Below, piece after piece: positions 24,530 to 35,046 of a stretch of 64,000 nucleotides of DNA. This DNA comes from Lunularia cruciata (lineage: Eukaryota > Streptophyta > Marchantiopsida > Lunulariales > Lunulariaceae): NCBI GenBank assembly GCA_948567375.1, contig OX419759.1, forward strand, positions 13,112,744 through 13,176,743, written 5' to 3'. Positions within the stretch are counted from its first letter, which is position 1, and each line of letters opens with the position of its first letter. Position numbers and translations under genes: made by a program. The notes beneath the pieces are model-generated. The model was given only the letters and a program-made list of their open reading frames with translations. It was not told the origin of the DNA and searched no databases.

Positions 24530-25115
24530 TGATTGTGTTTATAGTTCTACATGTACCATGGAATTTGAGGCCCATATTGGTACCAAAGGCACTTTTGCCT
24601 CAACTGATGGAGCTATTTAAGGAAAGATCAGAGCAAGGATTCTTGAGCCATCAGAAGCACCATATTCTAACCGCTAGTTTATGGTAGGAAGAAGAATGGC
24701 AAGTTGTAGGTCATACAAGGTATGAAACCGCCAAAAAAGGTAAGAATTCAGAAATCTGGTGTAGATTTGGTTGTGGATAATTTTTCAAAGGAGTTTGCAG
24801 GGAGGATCATCTATTCTATTGGAGATTTGTACTCAAGATATGATCAATTTCAGCTTGCAGAAGGAAGCTAGGATATAACCACCATGCAAACTCCACTAGG
24901 CTTGATGTGCATGTGTACTCTTCCAATGGGAGCTACAAACTCAATGGCACATATGCAAAGTGCTATGAATTGCATTTTGCAATCTTTCATTCCTAATAGA
25001 ACCCATTTATTTGTTGATGACATACCTATTAAAGGTTGTACAATGGATGAGAAGGATGAAACCTTGATGGATGGTGGCATAAGAAATTTTTCTTGGACCA
25101 CATTCTAAATGTGGA
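24530..25115 (+). pseudogene. Element D reverse transcriptase relic
   Basis: Visible motifs are YSRYDQFQLAEGS (24830-24870), TPLGLMCMCTLPMGATNS (24890-24950) and the catalytic FVDDIPIKG (25010-25036). This is a distinct gypsy-like RT wording (FVDD box, MGATNS in place of FGLTNAP), unlike the RTs of A, B, E or M. The frame is open from 24884 to 25108 but broken on both sides. Confidence 0.75.
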
Positions 25116-25208
25116 GGCTATATTGATGTTTGATAGAGGCAAGAGTGACTTTTTCTAGGGAGAAATCTGCATTTGGACTTCATGAAATATTGGTTGTAGG
25201 TCATATGT

Positions 25209-25840
25209 GTGGTCATATGGCCACAAGCCAAATCAGGAAAAGGTTGCTCCTCTGTTCAAGAGGTTAGGAGGTTCTTAGGAGCATGTGTTTTCTATCACAT
25301 ATGGATACCACATTTTTCTCATCTTGTAGAATCTCTTTACCAACTCTTGAGGAAAAGGATTAAGTTTGTTTGGAGGTCAGAGCATTCAATTGCTATGAGG
25401 AGGTTGAAGAAAGCACTGAAAAACTCTCTTGTACTTTTTCCTCTTGATTATGCATGTGGTTGGCTGATCATAGTAATGGTAGATTCAAACCCCTATGCTG
25501 TTGGATAAGATGTGGGCCAAGATAATGAAAGCGGTAGAAGATTTGTAGCAAGATTTGGAGCAATAATCTTCACAAAGCAACAAAGAAGGTACACTCAAAT
25601 CAAACAAGAGTTGTGGGGTGCCAAAATAGCATTGAAGCTTGATTGGTGCATCTATCATTCTAGAAACGGATTGCCTATCATTGTTAGAGATTATTGCTAA
25701 CTATGATACACCGGATATTGCAATGTTACATTGAATAGCTTTCATTCAAATGTTCAATCTAGAGCTAAGACATGCATCTAGAAAGGACAATTCAGTAGCT
25801 GATATGTTGTCTAGAGCATGTTATGATGAAATTGAGAATG
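25209..25840 (+). pseudogene. Element D connection and RNase H relic
   Basis: VRRFLGACVFYHIWIPHFS (25260-25320) is the post-RT connection segment; RRYTQIKQELWGAKIALK (25585-25640) and SRKDNSVADMLSRA (25770-25815) are RNase H motifs. One internal stop region at 25500-25512 and further stops near 25700-25735 break it. Confidence 0.75.
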
Positions 25841-27180
25841 GCTATAGAGTTGAAAAATATGAGGTAGACCAAGACCTACCCTTTAGAGAAGAGCTATACT
25901 CTGATGATCTTCTTATCATTGGAAAGTATCTTAGTTCCTTAGAGAAAAATTCAGAGTGGAGTAGGGAAGAGTTTGAGAAGATTAGAAGAAAATATTGCAA
26001 GTTCTTGTTGAAGGAAGGATATCTTTTGCAAAGACCCAAGAACCTTAATGGGATTCCAGTGAGAGTAGTGGGTGATGAGGACACAAAGGGAAAGATATTA
26101 TGAGAATTGCATGATGTAGAGGCTACAGGCCATCATGGAGTTCAAGGTACATTTGAGCATTGTATTGGAGGCCTAGAATTTACACAAATGTAAGGGACTA
26201 TGTGGAGACTTGTGAGACTTGCCAAGTCTACTCCAAGATACGGCACACAGATAGATGGATTGAAGCCAACGTATCCGCTGAACCTTCATTTTAAGTGGGT
26301 TCTTGACTTAGTCAACATGCCTTAAGGAGTTTGAGGAGCAAGATATCTTGTTTTGGCCAAGGAAGATCTATCTAACTATGTGGAAGGAAGGATGTTGACG
26401 TCAACACCCTTCTGAACAAGTATGTCATTTCATCTTGGAGGATATTGTTTCTATCGGATGAGAGTAGATCAAAAGGAGTTAGAGGCAAATGAGGCTACAG
26501 AGTTCTTTGCTAAGTTCAACATCAAGCTAAACTTGACAACTACATACAATCTAAAAGCAAATGATAAGAGTGAAGGAGGTAATCCACCAATTGTAAATAC
26601 ATTGGGAAAGTCTTGCCAAGGTAAAACACCTAAGTGACTGAATTTGTTACCATTGGCGCTTATGGCAGATAGGCTTACTTGCAGCTTAGTGATGGGAATG
26701 CCACGAGCTGAATTAGTGTATGGACATTTACCTATTATGCCCATGGAGGCAGACATCACTAGCAAGAGGACTATTCAATGGGAGGATTAGGTTTCTACAA
26801 AAGAGTTGATTGCACATCAAATTGAACATTTCAATCTTACGCTGCAGAAAATACAATTAGCAAGAGAAAAATTAAAGGAGGCGTGATTGAAGAACAAGAT
26901 TCTATTTGAAAAACTTCATTGACTATGACCAGTACCTATCAATGGAGGGGATTGGGTGCTAATCTAGACAATAGCCTTGACATGCAACATTCAACAGTTA
27001 AGAAGTTTGCCCATTGATGGCATGGACTGTTTGTAGTCACCAAGGTCCATGAGAATGCAACCCAAAATATGCAAGAGTTAGATGGTGCAGAGCATTGAGT
27101 ATGATATGTTGGAAAGAGGGTGGAACTTTTCAAACAAAGAATTGGAGTTACAAAAGGAGATAATAAAAAAAGGTGAATTG
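25841..27180 (+). pseudogene. Element D integrase relic
   Basis: The zinc-binding HHCC segment is partly recognisable at 26110-26230 (a CETCQVYSK-like end), and the core around 26500-26570 contains FNIKLNLTTTYNLKAND, the position before the catalytic Glu. Further pieces run to about 27130. Many stops. A related minus-strand relic lies at 50690-51950. Confidence 0.65.
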
Positions 27181-27285
27181 GAGGACATACAAGATGATAT
27201 TTTGGGTGAAAGTTTGATCTAGATCATCTATAACCGTGATGGTGCAGACTGGAGGCTACATAAGACTAGTGGAGGTGAATGTAGT

Positions 27286-28275
27286 TGAGAAAAAAAATCT
27301 ATATGTTACATTAGTGCTATTTAGTGTGTTAGGTGTACTAGTAGAGAATTATGTAGATTTAGTAAAAATTCTAGTTGCAAGCAATAACTTATGGATTCCA
27401 ATGGGGAATTTTAATTATTGTGGAAATTAGAATTTTTACATAAAACAATGTCACCTATAGTAATTTTTTTTACCTATGATAAATAGTAATTTCTAGATAG
27501 TAACTTCTATAGTTGCTAAAACAATGGGCTCCTATATGTTGTGGGTAGCCACAAGTAGAGAGGTAAAGGCAAGTAAAGAGGTAAGGGAGAAGACAAAGGA
27601 GCCCAAGGCAATACATTTGGTCAAAAAATAGAGTTACCATTGAGTAGGAGAGAGATGCAATAGAAGAGGAAAGAAAATTGGAACAAAAAAGGAAACAAAA
27701 GGTAAGAGACAAAGCAAACCAAAGGAAATTGAAGCAGTAGGAAAGGAAATCAAAGACTAGAAAAGGAAACAAAGTTGGAGAGGAAACAGAATCAGAGAGG
27801 AAAGGGAAAAGAAGGCCAAGAGGAAAAAGGAAATAAAAAAAAGTCAGGAAATGAAGGCAAGAACAAGAAAGCAAAGCAATATGAAATGAAATGGAAGGCA
27901 TAGAGCAAAACCAGAGGAAATTGAAGCAGCAAGAAAGGAAATCAAAGGTCAAGAAAGGAAACAAAGGTGAAGAGAGGAAATAGAATCAAAAAGGAAAAGA
28001 AATAGAAGGCAAAGAGGAAAAAGGAAATCAGAAAAAAAATAAGAAATGAAGGCAGGAATTGGAAAGTGAAGCAACAAGAAACAAAACTACAGAGATGAAG
28101 CAAAACTACAGGAAATTGAAGCAACAAGAAAGGAAACAAAGGCGGAGACATGAAATGGAATAAGAGAGGAAAGGAAACAGAAGGCAGAGAAGAAGAAGGA
28201 AATCAGAAAAAAAATTCAGGAAATGAAGACAAGAACGGGAACGCTAAGCAATAAGAAACAAAATGGAAGGTAGAG
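27286..28275 (+). repeat. 3' LTR of element D, first part
   Basis: It aligns with 18861-19900 and is interrupted at 28275 by M1. AGAG at 28272-28275 is repeated at 46025-46028, on the other side of M1. Confidence 0.85.
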
Positions 28276-28382
28276 TGTCGTGCGTATATACATCGCTACA
28301 CAACATACATCGCTGTCAACATCATACACTATAAAAGCACAACTCACACATAAGTCATACATAGACTCTAAAGTGCCACAAT
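28276..28382 (-). repeat. 107-bp repeat X, outer copy, at the 3' end of M1
   Basis: It is identical by eye to 28833-28939. It forms the outermost 107 bp of M1 on this side and begins TGTCGTGCG on the plus strand, next to the AGAG duplication. It contains TATAAAA at 28330-28336 (plus). No copy is present at the other end of M1 or in M2 or M3. Confidence 0.85.
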
Positions 28383-28830
28383 AATCAGATTGCTTAACAT
28401 TCTCAACTCAACTCAACTCAGATCAGTACTTGATCTGTCACTCTATAAACTGCCAATAACTAGGCACTGATTACAGTCAAGCCACACCCACTCAAGCATA
28501 GAGAATCCAGGTGACGCTCGCCGCCCTCTGTCCACCATAGCCAGGAACTCGAAGGCTCAACATCAGAGAAGTGAGCTCTCTGGAGCTCACTTCGAAACTA
28601 TACCCCTTGGACTCAAGCTAGCCCTGAAACCCTAACGGTCCCGCTGACGGCACACTCGACGGTGCAAACGGTGCAAAGTGACGGTGGGCCCCACCGTGAA
28701 GTCAGTACCCCGAACACGAAATCTAACCATCAGAAAGTAGTCCCTGAGAAACAGCTAGAATAACTCTAACTACCATCACTGGAACTCCAGTGTCCGAGCA
28801 TCTAGATGCGGAACTACAAATGGCGTGACA
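28383..28830 (-). repeat. 3' LTR body of M1
   Basis: It aligns with 45576-46024. On the minus strand it starts TGTCACGCC; where the 5' LTR ends GATTACA, this copy reads GATTA and passes directly into repeat X. A 24-bp perfect hairpin (10-bp arms, 4-base loop) lies at 28569-28592. Confidence 0.88.
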
Positions 28831-28832
28831 GT

Positions 28833-28939
28833 TGTCGTGCGTATATACATCGCTACACAACATACATCGCTGTCAACATCATACACTATAAAAGCACAAC
28901 TCACACATAAGTCATACATAGACTCTAAAGTGCCACAAT
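28833..28939 (-). repeat. 107-bp repeat X, inner copy
   Basis: Inner copy of the repeat, between the purine run and the LTR body. TATAAAA at 28887-28893 (plus) lies upstream of the LTR start in element orientation and TGTATATAC lies closer to it, so X has the look of a core promoter placed just before TGTCACGCC. Confidence 0.85.
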
Positions 28940-28957
28940 CGCCCCCCTAGCTGGCGG
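28940..28957 (-). promoter_or_regulatory. Purine run of M1, candidate polypurine tract
   Basis: On the minus strand CTAGGGGGGCG precedes the inner copy of X. A polypurine tract should touch the 3' LTR; here it touches X, which supports counting X as part of the terminal repeat or suggests a rearrangement. Confidence 0.5.
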
Positions 28958-29106
28958 TTAGGTCCCTCTAACTCCAGATAGCCATCTACTCTAAGTATAT
29001 GGTATACCCTCTAATGGGCAAAGATCAAGAGGCCGGGTGCTATGGAGCCCCATCGTTAGTCGCCTGTCTGCAATCTATACCATATAAAGAATGAACTAGC
29101 TATAGG
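28958..29106 (-). other. M1 3' untranslated region
   Basis: Short stretch between the probable natural stop (TGA, 29107-29109) and the purine run. No motif seen. Confidence 0.6.
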
Positions 29107-29451
29107 TCAAGTACATCTAGGACATAACCACTCTCCCTAAGGAACCACCGTGAGGGGAGGAGTCATACATGCCATATGCCATCCTCTCAAACAGCTATCA
29201 CACACTAACATAGTAGCAGCTCCACCAGAAGAGCCACATAACATACACCTCAAGCCTGCACGTACAAGTGCCAAGCTTGGGTCCATAGTACCATCAATGT
29301 TTGGGAGGTGGCATGGCGTACAATTGCGCACATGATCCTTCCAAACAACACCATCACGTCCTTCTAACACAAGGACTCCAGATGGCAAAACCTCGCGCAC
29401 TCTCAAGATAGTGCGGCCTGTAGAAACATCAAGTGTCGTCGGTGCTGTCTG
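29107..29451 (-). CDS. C-terminal PHD finger of the M1 polyprotein
   Basis: In the frame from 29406 the order is C54-X2-C57, C69-X2-C72, H77-X2-C80, then a TAG at 29137-29139 inside the PPL..VP-x-GEW segment, then the last pair as WLCPRC (29113-29130). This is a complete C4HC3 PHD finger, with the WH before the last Cys of the sixth ligand pair (RGWHMAC) that is typical. PHD fingers commonly read the methylation state of the histone H3 tail. In M1 it occupies the place of the chromodomain of chromoviruses, so a role in choosing the insertion site is a reasonable inference. The single stop may derive from CAG. TGA at 29107-29109 is probably the true end. Confidence 0.85.
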
Positions 29452-30474
29452 CTATAGATATACATAGTCGCCTGGATGAAATCGACGGATCGAGGGTCTA
29501 TAACCTCCTCCTCGAATGGTAGCATAGCGTAAAGTATCTCTATGCTGAGCAATTGCCAAGTTCTCGAAGGCCATCGGCATCACTCTCCAAAAGATCTCTG
29601 CACGCTGAGAACATGCGCTCATCCATACATCAGGGTCATCCAAGTCCAAAACTACAGTAACATCTCGACGAATGGCTGCAGGTAAATCTGGATCTCGTCC
29701 ATAGAGTAGAAAGTATGGAGAGAAGGATGCTAAGGAGGCTTGCCGGCTGAACCAATAGCCCATGGCCAACCAAGGTAACTGGAGATCCCAATCTCCCAAG
29801 TGGCCTCTCTGCAAACCATACTTTCGCAATCCTCTCTTCACCGTCTGAACCACTCTCTCTGCTAAGCCATCTGCCTCAGGGTGATCTCAGGATGTAGTAC
29901 AATGATCAATCAAAGCCTTGTCACACAAGACCTAAAACTCTCCCAAGAACTCTGTACCCTGATCAGTCAAAACCTCAGCTGGTGCACCAAAATGACTAAG
30001 AACTCGATCCAGGAATGAGTAAGCTGTCCCTTCACTAGACTTGTCAGGAAGTGCCACCAACTCAATCCACTTGGAGAAGTGCTCCACCATCACCAAAACA
30101 TACCGATGATGTCTCACAGTCAGTGGTAAAGGTCCGGCAAAGTCCAAACTCCAACGGTAACCCAATCCCATGATAGGTAATGGGTGTAACTGTGGCGTAG
30201 GAGCATTGAATGATGCTCTAACTCGGTCACAAACCACACATCTGGCAACAAACTGCTGTACCTCGGTCTGCATACCGCGCCACCAATAATGACTCTGGAG
30301 TAAGCTATATGTACGCTTTACTCCAAAATGTCCTAGCTCCTCATGAGCATGACGGACCAACTGTGGTCTTTGTGATGGAAGTGGTACTACTCGCACTCTA
30401 CCATCCTCCCACACACGCAAAAGGTGTCTACCCTCCAATCTGAACCGTCTGGCTCGCTGAAGAACACGGTCTCT
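29452..30474 (-). pseudogene. M1 integrase
   Basis: In the frame starting at 30438 the zinc domain has H32, H37, C67 and C70; the core has D99 (SLDFAGP), D159 (TDQGTEF) and, 35 residues on, E194 (GLAERV, near 29858), a normal D,D-34-E array. Stops interrupt at 29932-29934 (TAG), 29887-29889 (TGA, in a context where Arg is expected, hence from CGA) and 29452-29454 (TAG). The C-terminal part (29452-29853) has the YGRDPDLPA and FHPGDYVYL wording common to gypsy integrases. No frameshift. Confidence 0.9.
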
Positions 30475-31113
30475 CTACTTGGCCCTAACTGTGCCACCCA
30501 CAACACCAGTGCGAAGATAGTCCATCACTAAGACATCATCATGAATGTCTCGCTGAACTGTACCAATATCTTCACTCTCTGGATCTATCACCTCAATGAC
30601 TCCTCCTGTATGCGCTGAGAGAGATACCACCAATGTCTCTGCAAATATACACAGAAAGGCTGATGCATGCCAACCTGGCACCATCTCCTCATCTGTCTCA
30701 CCATGCCAACGTGCTCCGGTCTGATCCTGCTGGCTGGGACATGGGTTTCTACTCAACCCATCTGCATCACGGTTCACCACTCCAGGTCTGTGAACAACCG
30801 TGAAATCATACTCCTGTAAAATCAAAGCCCATCGTGCAAGCTTCCCTGAAAGCTTGTCGGACTCCATCAACCACTTCAGCGGCTGATGATCAGTGATGAG
30901 AGTGAAGGGGTTACCAAATAGGTAACATCGGAAATGTGCTACTGCCCAAACTGCTGCCAAGCACTCTCCCTCATATGAACTATACTTTGCCTCCGCTGAA
31001 TTGTTGGAGCGACTAGCATAGGCCACCACAAACTCCTTCTCCTCATCATCATGCTGGGTGAGCACCGCTCCAAGCCCCAACATACTCCAATCAGTGTGAA
31101 CCTGAAATGGTCA
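30475..31113 (-). pseudogene. M1 RNase H
   Basis: Follows RT in frame after a TGA at 31111-31113. Motifs: HTDWSMLGLGAVL (catalytic Asp just at the start), the AEAKYSSYEGECLA segment with the catalytic Glu, TDHQPLKWL with the third acid, and a DADGLSRNP end. The next stop, TAG at 30475-30477, sits in the linker to integrase. Otherwise the 202-codon frame is open. Confidence 0.88.
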
Positions 31114-32220
31114 TCCTCTGATCGGTCTCCTCAAAATAGGAGCAGATGTCAACCTCTCCTTGAGCTCTACAAAAGCTCTCTCCTGCTCATCTCCCCAACA
31201 CCACTCCTGTGTAAGCTTGGTCAGCTTCGTCAAGGCCTTGGCAATGGCACTAAATCCTCTAACATAGCGGCGATAGAAGTTTGCCAACCCAAGGAATGCT
31301 CGCACTCTGCTCACATCCATAGGCCGAGGAATACGTGCAATAGCCTCCACCTTGGTCTGCTGAACACCAAGTCCTCCGGGGTAGATAGTGTGACCCAAAT
31401 ACTCAACCTGCTCATGGAAGAACCTACACTTCCCAGGATGCAATTTGAGTCCATGAGATCTCAACCTCTCAAACACCTCCAACAACTGTCTCTCATGCTC
31501 CTCCACAGTAGTGCTATAAACCAAAATGTCATCAATATAGCACCGAGCAAAATCCAGTCCAGCTAGGATCCTATCCATGACCCTCTGGAACTCAGCAGGA
31601 GCATTCTTCAACCCAAATGGTAAGAATCTCCACTGATATAACACATCCTTGCCGTGAGGATCAATAGCCCAAAATGCTGTCTTGGACTTATCTTCCTCCC
31701 TGATCGGCAACTGATGATATCCCGCTCGAAGATCCAAAGTACTGAAGACCTTTGCATGCCCAATCGCATCAAAAATCTCCTCCGGTGTAGGCATGGCATA
31801 CCGATCAGCCCTGGTCTGTCGGTTGATAGGACGGTAATCTCCACACATCCGCCTATCTGTATAGTTGCCATGCATATCCTTCTTGGTTGGCATCACTGTC
31901 GCTGATGCATACTCTCCATGTGAAATCTCCACCAAACCAGCCTCAAAAAGGTCACTACTCCGGCTCTGAATCAATGTCCTCTCCATCTCACTATATCGAT
32001 AAGGACGTCGGAAAACAGGTGTGTCGCTAGTCAGCTCAATCCGTATACCAGGTCCCTTCAGAGCACCCAAATCCTTCATACTGAAGGCAAAACAACTCGT
32101 GTGACTCCTCAAGAACCTCCAAACCCTCCGTCTTTCCTCTCCAGTAAGCTTGGGTCCAAGATCTGGCTCCCCAGTATCCTCTGTAACTGTAGTAGGAGTG
32201 GAAGACGTACTGACTGGCTG
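31114..32220 (-). CDS. M1 reverse transcriptase
   Basis: Open for 333 codons from 32112. Motifs in order: GDYRPIN (91-97), FSTLDLRAGYHQLP (123-136) with the first catalytic Asp at 127, RFLPFGLKNAPAEF (162-175), catalytic YIDD (192-195), the LGHTIYP primer-grip region and the connection segment AFLGLANFYRRYVRGF. All residues needed for activity are present. The wording differs from plant Tekay, CRM, Tat and Athila RTs; it recalls lineages of algae and non-flowering plants, but I cannot place it without a tree. Confidence 0.9.
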
Positions 32221-32522
32221 CTACACTGGGCCCTTGGGAGCAATAGTGTCATGCTCCGGACCACTAGAGGTCCCAACCTCTGTGTGAAAAACTCCCTCCA
32301 CTCTGGCTGCAAGCTCCATACGTCCTCTGGCTGCATCCCATGTGGACCAAGGGTGTAATCCAAGTAGACCACTCTCCCTAGTAGCTACTAGATGTGTCCC
32401 AAGAATACCATGTCCACTCGGTCCATTGCCCCCAGCATGTGCCTGAATCGTCTCGATAGGCACAGGGCTCACAAGTGTCCGAGTGGTGATGCCTATCAAG
32501 CGCATCCTACGCTGCTCTGCCA
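32221..32522 (-). other. M1 linker between MTase and RT
   Basis: In-frame linker of about 100 residues without a recognisable fold, containing Gly- and Thr/Ser-rich parts, ending with TAG at 32221-32223. The same TAG is present in M2. Confidence 0.7.
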
Positions 32523-33483
32523 AACCAAGGCTCACAATCCAGGTCAAACAGTTCAGGTCCATAGCCTGACCTAACACCTGACGCCTAGATGCCTCTGACA
32601 CTGCTGGAACAGCGGTAATACCGGTGCAAAAACCCATCGCCCGCTCTCTCTCATCAGCATTGGGCTCCACCAACTGCTGTAACTATGAGTCCCAAACAAG
32701 TCCAGGTCCTCCCTCTCGAAAAGCATGAGAGCCTGGGAAACTCATGAGTGTGGGAAATGCAGCTCTAGGCTGTCCAACTAGGTTCACCACTGCCATAGGT
32801 GACCTATCAGCCACTACCACTGTCTGAGACTGACGTCCAGCATCCAAGATATCATCAACAAGAATGTGGTCTAGTCGCTGAATCCCATCATAACTACGCT
32901 GTAGAACCTCTCTGGGTAAAAGGTTTGTCCACCAAAGACGAAGACGATGAGCCTGTGATCCCACTCTGGCTGCATCTAACAATACAGTAGGTCCCATCCA
33001 AGAATGGACCTGATGTGTACTCGCCACCACTCTAGTGCGAGAATCACCCATCAATGGAACGTTCTCCAAAAGGTAAGTTGGAGAAACAGACTGATGAACC
33101 TGGAGATGTTGTAGTATCCGTAACATCTCCCAAAACACACCAGAACGAGGATCCTGAAGACCCAAACCGCAGCCCGCACGTGTATGTCCCTGACATGGCC
33201 ATCCAAAAATCACCAAGTGAATAGGCCCATGTCTCTCTAGGTCATGCGCCCCCAATAAGGAAATGTCTCCTGGTAAGGCCTTCTGGTAACCTCTGACTGC
33301 TGACATCGGTAATAACTCCGGATACCGATAGGCCAAGTGTGCCACATGATGTAGAGAGACTCGCCTAGCAGTCTCATCTCTCTCTACATACAAGTACCTC
33401 TGTACTCGGATACCCGCCTGTAACACCGCAGCTAGTCCGGTGCTGATCCCACCAAACAACTCTAATAGACATATCCCCTCTAC
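32523..33483 (-). CDS. C5-cytosine DNA methyltransferase domain of M1 (DNMT3/DRM-like)
   Basis: Transfers a methyl group from S-adenosylmethionine to C5 of cytosine in DNA. In the frame starting at 34194: motif I LLELFGGISTG (243-253, SAM binding), motif IV FGWPCQG with catalytic C334 (codon 33193-33195), motif VI LLENVP with E377, motif VIII SQAHRLRLWW (413-422), and IX near TLMSFPG (483-489). A TAG at 32683-32685 then interrupts; beyond it, in the same frame, come RERAMGF and motif X RRQVLGQAMD. The short spacing, the AHR.R..W motif VIII and the ENV context resemble DNMT3/DRM more than DNMT1 or CMT; no chromodomain or BAH lies beside it. Motif order is the standard I-to-X, not the permuted DRM order. 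Confidence 0.93.
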
Positions 33484-34333
33484 TGGATACTGCCAAGCAA
33501 TGAGTGTGGTATCCAGAGGTGTCAAAGCAATCGCCTCTGGAGGCTCATCCTCACACTCATCCCCTGATGGTACGAAGGCTCCACTCCAAGCCTGCTGCAC
33601 CAACTGATCTGCATGCTGCTGCAATGCCTCCTCTGAACTCCACAATGGAACATCCAAGGTGGATGGAACAATCCCACTCGTACTCCATAGCCGAGTGATC
33701 TCCTCTGGTACTGGAGTATCCTCTGCATGGGCGTTCCCCTCCAACAAGTCACCAGGCCAAGTAACTGCACCGCTGAAAGCCAAAACTGATGCTGCCATGG
33801 TCCCGGACTGTAGTGAGCCAAGACTGCCACTACTAAAGCGTATTGGTAGGCGACATACCCGTCCCTCACCAGACTGCCAACCAAGTCTATAAGAGGCTGT
33901 CTCCTCCCAATAGTCAATACTGAAACCCATAGGGTATAACATTGCTCCCCCAACTAGCACATCATATGACTCAACTATCGTCGCAATAGCCTGAGCTCTC
34001 ACCACTGAGCTATCAGTCGGATGACCAGGCTGAACCTGGACAACAAGCTCCCCACGTGTGATGTACTGTGTCGAACCACCACCTAGAGATGTCTGGATCT
34101 GAAATGGACACCTCTCCACATCAGTTTTCCGTAACTCCAGACCAACAACTGCAGCCTTCCCCAACATAAGGGGCTGCGCACCAGAGTCTAACAAGACTCT
34201 CTATGGTGTATAGACCTTCCGTGAAGGTCCCACCAAACGAAAGATCCCCCTCTGGTTATCCAATAGGACAACACCAGGTGTAAACCGCGCTCTCTCAAAG
34301 GCCGGTCTAGCTGGCAACTCCTCCAGTCTAGCC
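33484..34333 (-). pseudogene. M1 aspartic protease and spacer to the MTase
   Basis: The catalytic motif LLDSGAQ sits at the start of the open frame (D3-S4-G5), followed by a protease-like domain to about residue 95 (ending MLYPMGFSIDYW). Residues 100-235 form a linker with no fold I recognise. A TAG at 34201-34203, shared with M2, lies eight codons before the catalytic Asp. Upstream the frame continues to 34333, where element B was inserted. Confidence 0.85.
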
Positions 34334-35024
34334 TGTAACACCCATTTGTGCATGTGTGTGGTATTGTGATATTTAGCTTGGTATTACAAGTACTTAAGAG
34401 ATATTATTTATATAGAGATAAAGGATGGTTCAATATTAGTCATGGTTAGCTAAAGTTAGTCATAGCTAAGATAGATGGGACCTTACTTTAGAGGAAGTAG
34501 AAAAGATGAGCACCACTATTTTGGATTTTAGTGTGTTGACTTGGTATTATTCCTAGGTGTTTGGCTTTGGGGAAAGAGTTGAGAACTCTTGGGCCCGCAA
34601 GCCTTTTTGTTTTGGATTTTTCTTTAGTCCAAGGATAGCCCATGTGAAGGAATCCTTGCTTTAGTGGTTGGGTCAAGATAAGACCACATGCTTAGGGGAA
34701 TATGCCCATGTGAATGGATATTCCTTTCTACTTTTTGACTTTACTTGACTTTTAGTCTAGTAACTTGAGTTACTACGGTAATTAGTAACTTTGGTACGTA
34801 ACTATTTCACAAGTATATAAACAAGGAGTGAGGAGGTACTCATCATCCTTTCATTTGCAACTATCTCTCTCTCATTGAGTTCTCTAGTGAGCAATATCTT
34901 GAGTCTTGGAGTGTTAGCCTTGGAGGAGTATGATGGAGTTGGGGTTCCTTGCCTTCTTAGTCCATGGTGCGCTACCTAATAGCCATCAGAGGTTCATCCT
35001 GAGTGAGAGACAGGCCGGCTCACA
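34334..35024 (+). repeat. 5' LTR of element B
   Basis: TGTAACACCC...GGCTCACA. Four members of this LTR family occur in the window (also 15806, 41462, 47537). Confidence 0.95.
34814..34821 (+). promoter_or_regulatory. TATA box in the B 5' LTR
   Basis: TATATAAA, followed by a stretch rich in CTCTCTCT and TCTTG repeats, where transcription is expected to start about 30 bp downstream. The same motif is present in the other three LTRs of the family. Confidence 0.65.
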
Positions 35025-35028
35025 TTTT

Positions 35029-35046
35029 TGGTTCCGTTGCCGGGAC
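35029..35046 (+). promoter_or_regulatory. Primer binding site of element B
   Basis: TGGTTCCGTTGCCGGGAC lies four bases after the LTR. It resembles the TGGCGCCGTTGCCGGGGA site of Athila and Tat elements with a few changes. Confidence 0.7.

Noticed and set aside
28276-28939. X-LTR-X arrangement read as a CRISPR-like or satellite array
   Set aside because: Only two copies of X around a single LTR body; explained by retrotransposon end structure.
31051-31566. 171-codon plus-strand open frame
   Set aside because: Antisense shadow of the RT and RNase H of M1.
32683-34194. Reading the MTase as a host gene interrupted by transposons
   Set aside because: It is in the same frame as the protease upstream and RT downstream, and the same arrangement recurs in M2 with its LTR and gag.
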